This document shows positions 1-4,865 of a stretch of DNA of 5,529 nt, in pieces (position 1 is the first letter of the stretch; every line of letters starts with the position of its first letter). The position numbers and the translations under genes were made by a program. The notes under the pieces were generated by a model, which did not search any database, had not been told where the DNA came from, and worked only from the letters and a program-made list of their open reading frames with translations. This stretch comes from Phototrophicales bacterium (GTDB taxonomy: Bacteria; Chloroflexota; Anaerolineae; Aggregatilineales; Phototrophicaceae). Location: contig PGTJ01000186.1 of the NCBI GenBank assembly GCA_002794515.1, positions 1 to 5,529 on the forward strand. The letters run 5' to 3'.

Positions 1-3
1 GTT

Positions 4-53
4 ATGAACTTCTAAATAGAATATTATGTGTCGCTAATCAATCAAAAGTTCAT
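4..53. repeat. Long-spaced 8-bp inverted repeat downstream of the secreted-protein gene
   Basis: ATGAACTT at 4-11 is exactly complementary to AAGTTCAT at 46-53, with 34 bases between the arms. A second, small inverted repeat (AGATG-ata-CATCT, 59-71) lies between it and the stop codon at 74-76. Both are in the 3' flank of the minus-strand gene and could fold in its transcript. Neither is followed by a T run in the minus-strand reading direction, so I do not call a Rho-independent terminator. Chance occurrence in AT-rich sequence is possible. Confidence 0.25.
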
Positions 54-73
54 GCCACAGATGATACATCTAA

Positions 74-556
74 TTATGCCCCGCGAATCACCGTATAGGT
101 GATATCGGTCTCGGTGATGGTCAATGCCGTCACTTGATGCTTGCCCGTATATCCTTGTGATAAGGTGCGCCATGCGCTGGCGATGAGGCTATTGGCTTGG
201 TTGATTTGTTGGTTGGAGACTCCAGTGCCATTCACCACCACACTGGTAGCTGTCCATGTCACCCGCCCATTGGATACAGTTGGGACGAGGGTGGTGGCGA
301 TGGTATATGAATTGTTGGATGTGCCACGACGGGGTGTATAGGTGGCGGTGATGACCACTTGCCCACTTTGCAAATCCACCGATTTATTGCTGATGCTCAG
401 ACGGGCGGGGTTGGTAATGCGGAACGAATTGTTGATGTCGTCTTCGGTGGCGGTGATGGTGACAGTACGTTGGACTTGGGCAAAACTGGGCGTGACGAAC
501 AGGGCAAAGATGCCCACGACCAACACAGCTAAACTGATTTGACGCATGATTTTCAT
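74..556 (-). CDS. Secreted protein of 160 residues, possibly DUF2993/LmeA-like
   Basis: This is a small exported protein of unknown function. Residues 1-26 form a classic signal peptide: basic start (Lys2, Arg5), a hydrophobic core at about 7-21, and a Ser-Phe-Ala site giving probable cleavage after Ala26. The mature part of about 134 residues is rich in Thr, Val, Ser and Asn. It alternates like beta strands (VTITAT, VVITATYTP, TWTATSVVVNG), and has one likely helix at about 117-136 (QQINQANSLIASAWRTLS) before two last strands. That order (an ITxxDIN start, a strand sheet, an NG turn, a helix with a late Asn, a last pair of strands) recalls DUF2993/LmeA-like lipid-binding proteins. This is my impression from pattern, not a proven match. 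The first ATG (554-556) is preferred over Met4 because AAGGAG lies 8-9 bases upstream. No lipobox Cys is present, so it is not a lipoprotein. It lies 105 bases downstream of the hydrolase gene and probably has its own promoter. Confidence 0.75.
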   Translation of the reverse strand: MKIMRQISLAVLVVGIFALFVTPSFAQVQRTVTITATEDDINNSFRITNPARLSISNKSVDLQSGQVVITATYTPRRGTSNNSYTIATTLVPTVSNGRVTWTATSVVVNGTGVSNQQINQANSLIASAWRTLSQGYTGKHQVTALTITETDITYTVIRGA

Positions 557-593
557 GGTGATTGCTCCTTCAGCAATAGCATAGAACGATGCT
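557..593 (-). promoter_or_regulatory. Shine-Dalgarno within tandem 5'-UTR hairpins
   Basis: On the minus strand the leader of the secreted-protein gene carries AAGGAG (plus-strand 565-570), a strong ribosome binding site 8 bases from the ATG. It sits in the loop and 3' arm of a perfect hairpin, ATTGCT-gaagg-AGCAAT (561-577). Directly next to this is a second perfect hairpin with arms AGCAT and ATGCT (578-582 and 589-593, six-base loop). The inverted repeats are seen directly. A regulatory role by hiding the ribosome site is inference; a 6-bp stem is only modestly stable. Confidence 0.4.
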
Positions 594-612
594 TACATCA
601 TGCCCGACAGAT

Positions 613-641
613 GTTATCGATGTTTTGGTCATTTTTTGCAA
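613..641 (-). promoter_or_regulatory. Candidate sigma70-type promoter for the secreted-protein gene
   Basis: Reading the minus strand, TTGCAA (636-641) and GATAAC (613-618) are separated by exactly 17 bases, the usual -35/-10 distance. Each hexamer matches the consensus at four of six positions. Transcription would begin near 606 and leave a leader of about 50 bases that contains the two hairpins. The match is moderate, and read-through from the hydrolase operon is the alternative. Confidence 0.3.
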
Positions 642-655
642 CATTGAAAATGTTG
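639..655. repeat. 7-bp hairpin just after the hydrolase stop
   Basis: CAACATT (639-645) and AATGTTG (649-655) are perfect complements around a three-base loop, 6 bases past the end of the hydrolase gene. The stem is AT-rich, and in the minus direction it is followed by an A run, not a T run. It therefore lacks the shape of an intrinsic terminator for the hydrolase operon. It might protect the 3' end of the mRNA or mean nothing. It overlaps the -35-like hexamer of the candidate promoter at 613-641. Confidence 0.3.
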
Positions 656-661
656 TGTAAA

Positions 662-1411
662 TTATTTTTTCACATTGTTTAAGAATTGACCCACCACCCG
701 CCGAAAATCGTCCCATGCGTCAATATGTACCGCATGACCACTGGCGAACATCTCGAGGCGGGCATTCGGGGCTTGGTTGACGATTTCTTGGGCATATTCG
801 GGTGGATTGAGGGCATCTTTATCGCCCAACATCATCAACAGGGGCATAGTCATATGCGGTGCTAAACTGCGTGATACATCACCACCCGAATCGATAATGG
901 CGTGGATAGATTTAATCCACCCCAAGACAAACGCATCGGCATGGGCGATGCCATGACGCGCTTTCATCTCATCGGTCATCCATGTGGCGGGGAACATGCG
1001 CTGGGCGTGTGGGCGCATCCCTGCGCCATAATACCCGACTGCCCCCCACACACCGACCGACAAAAATCGATGTGGGGCATATCCCGCCATGAGCAATGCC
1101 GTCTCGCCACCATCAGAAAAACCCATCAGGTGTGTTTTTTCGATATCGAGCGCGTCGAGCAATGCCAACATATCTCGCGCATCTATCTGATAAAAATCGT
1201 GCGGGAATTTGCGTGGTTTGGGCATCGATTTGCCATAACCACGCAGGGTTGGGGCGATGATTCGATAGTCGGTCATCAGCCACTCGACCACATTCGGAAA
1301 TTGGGTCTCGCCCGTCCCCAAAAAACCATGCAGGAGCATCATAGTCGGCTTATCACCATCGGTATCGACATAATCAATGCCCGCGCCAGTCGGCAATTCG
1401 ATGAATGGCAT
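662..1411 (-). CDS. Alpha/beta hydrolase, BPHL/valacyclovir-hydrolase-like
   Basis: A 249-residue cytosolic serine hydrolase of the alpha/beta fold, of the usual length for a single-domain member and without a signal peptide. The oxyanion-hole motif LLHGFLG is at 26-32. The nucleophile elbow GFSDGG is at 97-102, with Ser99 as nucleophile. The acid is probably Asp199 in GDKD (196-199), and the base is His226 in SGHAVHID. The elbow SDGG is the form found in biphenyl-hydrolase-like/valacyclovir hydrolases, and DLRG-like TLRGYGKS at 55-62 is also typical. The substrate is likely a small ester, amide or lactone but cannot be read from sequence. The gene begins two bases after the stop of the PP2C-like gene, with a strong AAAGGAG (1419-1425) seven bases upstream of ATG, which indicates translational coupling in one operon. 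All catalytic residues are present, so it should be active. A haloperoxidase- or dienelactone-type assignment cannot be excluded. Confidence 0.9.
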   Translation of the reverse strand: MPFIELPTGAGIDYVDTDGDKPTMMLLHGFLGTGETQFPNVVEWLMTDYRIIAPTLRGYGKSMPKPRKFPHDFYQIDARDMLALLDALDIEKTHLMGFSDGGETALLMAGYAPHRFLSVGVWGAVGYYGAGMRPHAQRMFPATWMTDEMKARHGIAHADAFVLGWIKSIHAIIDSGGDVSRSLAPHMTMPLLMMLGDKDALNPPEYAQEIVNQAPNARLEMFASGHAVHIDAWDDFRRVVGQFLNNVKK

Positions 1412-1425
1412 GATTAATCTCCTTT
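1412..1425 (-). promoter_or_regulatory. Strong ribosome binding site for the hydrolase gene
   Basis: On the minus strand AAAGGAG (plus coordinates 1419-1425) stands seven bases before the hydrolase ATG. The motif lies inside the last codons of the PP2C-like gene, whose TAA is at 1414-1416. It fixes the hydrolase start at 1411 and supports coupled translation of the two genes. Confidence 0.8.
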
Positions 1426-3594
1426 GGGGATGACGAAAATGGCGTTGCCAGAACCGACATAAATTAAATCACCATTCGCCCCAGGCTTGACCACCACCGC
1501 CTCTAACGAATCGAGGAGCGATTCATCGCGTAGGCTATAGCTATTGTTAAAATTGCCAATGAGCGAGGTCTGATAGACCCGATGTTGCTTTTGTGTGGCG
1601 ATATACAGGCTCTGTGAGATGGCGTTGCTATCGAGGAACATGCTATTGGCGCTGGTGATTTCTTGCCCCTCTGGGAACGCCCCAAAGCCAAAATTTTGTA
1701 ATGCCCCTTCGCGGTATTTGATGATGACCCCATCGGATTGCAACACATATACACTCCCCTGCGAGTCGATTTCTAAATCGACCGCCCCTGGCAGGGTCGG
1801 GCGACTTGCACCACCAAAATATTCGCTCGGCGGGCTGGCAAACACCCCCCCAGAAGGTTCATACCGCCAAATCTGAGCGCTAGTACTGCTCACATCGAGG
1901 ATATATAACCGCCCCGACCATGTGGCAATGGCGATTGGGTTCTTCCAATTTTCTGCACCAAGCAACCGTTGGGCGGTGCATTGTACAAAGCGCATTTCGC
2001 AATCGACCAAGACTCCATTTGTATCGACACCGATGAGGCGATTGGTTTCTAAACTGAAGGCGATATCGAATATCGCGCCGACTTGGATATTGCTGGCGGT
2101 TGCCCCTGCTCGCATTTCGGGTATAGGCACGGGTTGGCGTGTGGCGGTCATGCCGTCGTTGCTCAAGACAATCTGATACACCCGTCCATTGGCACTATCT
2201 AGGGCATATACTTCCTGCCCCTGATGCGCCATGCGGGTGATGCGGGCTTGGGGTAGGGTGGTGATGATAATCGGCTCACGGCGCACCACCTGATTGAACG
2301 TGTCGAGGATATTTTGACCTTCGAGTTGCATCCCATCGAGGAGTGGGTCATCGGCACGGAGTGTGCGACATTCCGCCACCTGACTCAAGACTTGCTCCCA
2401 TGCCCGTAAGATGGTTTGGCGGTTGCTTTGGATAATCTCTGGGCTACGGGCGAGGTTGTATCGGCTACTGGCTTCGGCGAAGCATTGCTCATATTCGGTC
2501 ACATCGGTCTCTGCCAACCATAGCACGACAATCACCGATACGATGATAATCGGCAATAAGACGACCGCCCCTGTGATCGCCGGACGCGAAAACCATCGAC
2601 TTTCGCCCGTTGGTGATGTGCCAAAAAGGCGGTCGATGAATATCCCAAATAGACTAAATAAGGATGATAACCCCAATGCCAATCGCCCGATTGTCCGTTT
2701 GATGAGTTTTCCGACCACATTTTGGCGTTTACGGCGTTCTCTGGATGGTTTGACATCGGATGGTGGTGATTGTGGCGTGGTGCTGGGCGCTTCTGCTGAT
2801 GGTGTAGTGGTTATTGTGGCGTTCATCTCTTGGGTGGCACGTTTGGTCGCGCTTTTGGCTTTATTCAATTCTGCCGATGATTGCACCTCTGGGATGAGCG
2901 GGTTGCTCTCGCTATCAGGCGGGACGAATTCCGCCACCATGAGTTGCATGTGCAATTTTGCCAGTTCTTTGAACCCGATTAACACGGTGCCAATATCGAC
3001 CGACATTAGCACATTATTGATTTTTTCCACATCCAAATCGGCGAGGCTTGAATCGCCAAATACAACCCGTGTGCCAGTCATCACACGATATTGGGTCATC
3101 TTCACATTAGGGATGGGTTGTACGCCCAATGGCGCGATATATAACGATTCGTCATCAGTCAAATCTTCGGGGAAGGTTTTGGTCGCGCCATCGTGCCGAA
3201 TGGCGATGACCACACTGCCCACCCGCCCAACGATTAAATCTGAGCCGCGCAACACAGCACAGGCGATATTCGCCTCGTAGGGACGTTTTGCGCTTCGATT
3301 ATATTCGATGAGATTATGATTGATGGTGTTGAACACCTCGCGCAAGCCCGCCGTCACACTCCCTGTTGTCGAAAAGTATCGCTCGGCGGCGAAGCGGGTC
3401 ATGTTTTCATAGAAGGCGGTTGGGGCGATGTTATCGCCATTGGGCAATACCAACGCGAAAAAAGTCTCTAAATCACGACTGCGTGCAGACTTTTGGGGGG
3501 CGATTTCGCATAACGCTCCGGGCGGTGGCGCACTAATGGCACGTCCACCCACAATGTATAAGTGTCCGACTAAAGATTCATGTTCAAATGCCAT
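1414..3594 (-). CDS. Membrane protein: degenerate PP2C-like domain, one TM helix, C-terminal propeller-like domain
   Basis: A 726-residue protein. Residues about 20-225 follow the layout of PPM/PP2C phosphatases: a helix pair at 60-100, the strand-turn-strand ANIACAVLRGSDLIVGRVG at 108-126, a TFPEDLT segment at 140-146 where family members have the T-x-D-H region, IAPLG at 153-157, and GTRVVFGDSSLADL at 174-187 matching the usual GDxLLLCSDGLxDL. The metal-binding motifs are gone. DGMGG is absent (LPNGDN at 50-55), VGDSR reads VGSVV, the SDG aspartate is out of register, and no terminal DN is seen, so it is probably a pseudo-phosphatase. A Thr/Ser/Pro linker (about 255-282) and a very basic stretch (283-304) lead to a hydrophobic patch (305-320) and a clear membrane helix (about 339-361). 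Residues about 364-440 look helical. About 445-725 hold recurring strand motifs such as EVYALDSANGRVYQI, RLYILDVSS and SVYVLQSDG, like an NHL/WD-type propeller. The positive-inside rule puts the N-terminal half in the cytosol and the propeller outside. It has no clear Shine-Dalgarno; a TATAAT lies 8 bases before the ATG. The function is unknown; signalling or scaffolding is my inference. Confidence 0.72.
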   Translation of the reverse strand: MAFEHESLVGHLYIVGGRAISAPPPGALCEIAPQKSARSRDLETFFALVLPNGDNIAPTAFYENMTRFAAERYFSTTGSVTAGLREVFNTINHNLIEYNRSAKRPYEANIACAVLRGSDLIVGRVGSVVIAIRHDGATKTFPEDLTDDESLYIAPLGVQPIPNVKMTQYRVMTGTRVVFGDSSLADLDVEKINNVLMSVDIGTVLIGFKELAKLHMQLMVAEFVPPDSESNPLIPEVQSSAELNKAKSATKRATQEMNATITTTPSAEAPSTTPQSPPSDVKPSRERRKRQNVVGKLIKRTIGRLALGLSSLFSLFGIFIDRLFGTSPTGESRWFSRPAITGAVVLLPIIIVSVIVVLWLAETDVTEYEQCFAEASSRYNLARSPEIIQSNRQTILRAWEQVLSQVAECRTLRADDPLLDGMQLEGQNILDTFNQVVRREPIIITTLPQARITRMAHQGQEVYALDSANGRVYQIVLSNDGMTATRQPVPIPEMRAGATASNIQVGAIFDIAFSLETNRLIGVDTNGVLVDCEMRFVQCTAQRLLGAENWKNPIAIATWSGRLYILDVSSTSAQIWRYEPSGGVFASPPSEYFGGASRPTLPGAVDLEIDSQGSVYVLQSDGVIIKYREGALQNFGFGAFPEGQEITSANSMFLDSNAISQSLYIATQKQHRVYQTSLIGNFNNSYSLRDESLLDSLEAVVVKPGANGDLIYVGSGNAIFVIPKGD

Positions 3595-3602
3595 GAATAC
3601 AT

Positions 3603-3611
3603 ATTATACCA
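3603..3611 (-). promoter_or_regulatory. Perfect extended -10 element (TGGTATAAT) before the PP2C-like gene
   Basis: On the minus strand TGG-TATAAT (TATAAT at 3603-3608, TGG at 3609-3611) matches both the extended -10 TGn and the full -10 consensus. It overlaps the last codons and stop of the response-regulator gene. Only eight bases separate it from the ATG of the PP2C-like gene, so transcription would start at or next to the ATG, giving a leaderless mRNA. That start indeed has no Shine-Dalgarno. No -35 is found at 16-18 bases; a TTGACA exists but 28 bases away. Chance occurrence is possible, and co-transcription from the upstream promoter is expected in any case. Confidence 0.4.
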
Positions 3612-3954
3612 GAACACTCACCATATCGCGCAATTGTGTCAATTGAAATGGCTTGGCTAAAAACCGTGCGCGTGGATATTGGCGCACTTGTACTTCATAA
3701 GAGCGGTTGGCAGACATCAATATCGGTTGGGTTGCCGATAAATGTTCTGCCGATAACACATACTCTAATAATTCTAACCCGTTCATGTTGGGCAATAAAA
3801 CATCGATCAATGCGACACCAAACACCTCTGTTTGAAGCAACTGAAACGCTTCTGCACCATCACCTGTGATGACCACATCGCAACCTGCATCACGTAAAAT
3901 ACGTCCGTAGATGTGTTGTAACCCTAAATCATCTTCTGCTAATAGAACGCGCAT
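3604..3954 (-). CDS. Single-domain response regulator (receiver domain only)
   Basis: A 116-residue CheY-like receiver with no output domain. Its length is that of one bare domain. The acidic pocket is AEDD (6-9), the phospho-acceptor is Asp51 in LIDVLLPNMNG (49-59), the switch Ser is Ser81 in ILMSANR (78-84), and the conserved Lys is Lys101 in FLAKPF (98-103). All residues required for phosphorylation and Mg binding are present, so it should be active. No histidine kinase is in the window. It is expected to act by protein contact, as CheY or Spo0F do. It is the first gene of the minus-strand operon. Nine bases separate its TAA (3604-3606) from the ATG of the PP2C-like gene, which makes that protein the prime candidate partner (inference). 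The start ATG (3952-3954) begins right at the first strand MRVLLAEDD, as expected. The upstream AAGAAACC is a poor Shine-Dalgarno. Confidence 0.92.
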   Translation of the reverse strand: MRVLLAEDDLGLQHIYGRILRDAGCDVVITGDGAEAFQLLQTEVFGVALIDVLLPNMNGLELLEYVLSAEHLSATQPILMSANRSYEVQVRQYPRARFLAKPFQLTQLRDMVSVLV

Positions 3955-3974
3955 GGTTTCTTGTCTCGCTATTT

Positions 3975-4019
3975 ATCATATTGTAGACTATCATAACGCA
4001 CATTACAAAAATATGCCAG
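3975..4019 (-). promoter_or_regulatory. Candidate promoter region of the response-regulator operon, with repeated TATGATA
   Basis: On the minus strand two copies of TATGATA (TATGAT at 3990-3995 and again at 3975-3980) occur with a 15-base period. Each is a five-of-six match to TATAAT. The upstream copy has CTGGCA (4014-4019), a four-of-six -35 match, at an 18-base distance. Transcripts would begin near 3983 or 3968, leaving a short leader of about 14-29 bases before the ATG at 3954. I cannot tell which copy is used. Confidence 0.35.
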
Positions 4020-4051
4020 TTATTCTTTACAATTTTAATAATCCAATAAAC

Positions 4052-4065
4052 TTTATCTTGATAAA
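4052..4065. promoter_or_regulatory. Palindrome TTTATC-tt-GATAAA, possible operator
   Basis: A perfect 6-bp inverted repeat around a two-base centre lies 20 bases before the transferase ATG, inside the divergent intergenic region. It covers the place where the -35 of a promoter using TATTAT (4075-4080) would lie, so a bound regulator could block it. The palindrome is seen directly. An operator role is inference, and short AT-rich palindromes arise often by chance. Confidence 0.3.
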
Positions 4066-4074
4066 ACCAATCTG

Positions 4075-4080
4075 TATTAT
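4075..4080 (+). promoter_or_regulatory. -10-like TATTAT five bases before the transferase ATG
   Basis: TATTAT matches TATAAT at five of six positions and ends five bases before the ATG at 4086. Transcription would start at or beside that ATG, giving a leaderless message. No Shine-Dalgarno is seen upstream of the ATG, which agrees. The -35 side is weak (TTTATC at 17 bases, three of six). Confidence 0.35.
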
Positions 4081-4085
4081 CTTCT

Positions 4086-4805
4086 ATGTTACGACACTTT
4101 TTGCTCCCCAATATCAATCATCAAAAAATTTTTGTATTCTGGTGGCGCGTCAGCCGATGGTCTGCATACCAACAGGCTTTCGCATCGGTTTTATCTTCTG
4201 ATGAAACACATCGTGCCAACCGCTTCCTGAGCGAAGCAATCCAAACCCGTTTTATTGTGGCACGCGGGATGATGCGTCATATTTTGTCATATTATACAAA
4301 ACAACAACCCCAAACCCTTATATTTCGTTATGGCATACGCGGAAAACCTATTCTGGATAATGTGCCATTCGCCTTCAACCTTTCGCATTCGGATGATGTG
4401 GTCATGTTGGCGATGGCACAAGCCCCGACCATTGGTGTCGATGTTGAGCAGATTGTGCCGATGGTCGAGATGCGCCGTGTGGCGGCTGATTATTTTTCGA
4501 TGAATGAGCAAATCGCCTTGTTTGCCTTGCCGACACATGAACAATTACCCGCTTTTTATCGCTGTTGGACGCGCAAAGAGGCGTATATCAAAGCACGCGG
4601 TGATGGCTTTGCCTTGCCATTGGATCAATTTGATGTCACCCTCATCGCCGATGACCATCCGCGCTTATTACGGACGATGGATGATGACCATCCCGACAAT
4701 TGGCGTTTTTTTCATCTCGACTCAATCGATGGGTATATCGGCGCGCTATGCGTTCCTGAGGGGGATTGGATGTTGGAGATGCAAGAAATCATCTCATCTT
4801 CATGA
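4086..4805 (+). CDS. Sfp-type 4'-phosphopantetheinyl transferase
   Basis: A 239-residue enzyme that moves phosphopantetheine from coenzyme A to a Ser of carrier proteins (acyl, peptidyl or aryl carrier). The size and motif order are those of the Sfp/Gsp/AcpT superfamily. The motifs are: LSSDETHRANRF (36-47); RFIVARGMMRHIL (55-67), the usual helix with R-x-x-L/M-R; GIRGKPIL (83-90); FNLSHSDD (97-104), which contacts CoA; IGVDVEQ (116-122), with metal ligands Asp119 and Glu121; and WTRKEAYIKARGDG (161-174), with Glu165 and Lys169. All catalytic residues are intact. An in-frame TAA at 4062-4064 and the absence of another ATG between it and 4086 limit the start to this ATG. A TTG at 4101 is an alternative. 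No polyketide or non-ribosomal synthetase gene is in the window, so the target carrier protein is unknown and it may serve fatty-acid ACP or a distant cluster. The gene is transcribed divergently from the response-regulator operon and lies 60 bases before the VWA gene. Confidence 0.93.
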   Translation: MLRHFLLPNINHQKIFVFWWRVSRWSAYQQAFASVLSSDETHRANRFLSEAIQTRFIVARGMMRHILSYYTKQQPQTLIFRYGIRGKPILDNVPFAFNLSHSDDVVMLAMAQAPTIGVDVEQIVPMVEMRRVAADYFSMNEQIALFALPTHEQLPAFYRCWTRKEAYIKARGDGFALPLDQFDVTLIADDHPRLLRTMDDDHPDNWRFFHLDSIDGYIGALCVPEGDWMLEMQEIISSS

Positions 4806-4821
4806 ACTTTCCACAATCATT

Positions 4822-4830
4822 TGTTAGAAT
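4822..4830 (+). promoter_or_regulatory. Extended -10 element (TGTTAGAAT) before the VWA gene
   Basis: TGT-TAGAAT has the TGn extension and a five-of-six -10 hexamer. It lies 35 bases before the VWA start, so transcription would begin near 4837 and leave about 29 bases of leader. No good -35 is found at 16-18 bases; the sequence there belongs to the end of the transferase gene (stop at 4803-4805). This suggests that the VWA gene can be transcribed by itself, though read-through from the transferase gene is also possible. Confidence 0.4.
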
Positions 4831-4865
4831 AGAAAATACTGCCTAAATGTGATTGGATATGCGAG

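Noticed and set aside
639..655. Intrinsic terminator for the hydrolase operon
   Set aside because: The hairpin is real but AT-rich, and it is followed on the minus strand by A residues, not T residues.
902..1417. Plus-strand open frame of 171 codons over the alpha/beta hydrolase
   Set aside because: It lies opposite a gene with a complete catalytic triad; the translation is rich in His, Cys and Arg without domain pattern.
2411..3280. Plus-strand open frame of 289 codons inside the PP2C-like gene
   Set aside because: It is antisense to a coherent membrane protein with domain structure; its translation has no recognisable motif and no Shine-Dalgarno is apparent. It is a shadow of biased codon use.
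3637..3642. Perfect TTGACA on the minus strand before the PP2C-like gene
   Set aside because: It is 28 bases from the TATAAT, too far for a -35/-10 pair, and lies in coding sequence of the response regulator.
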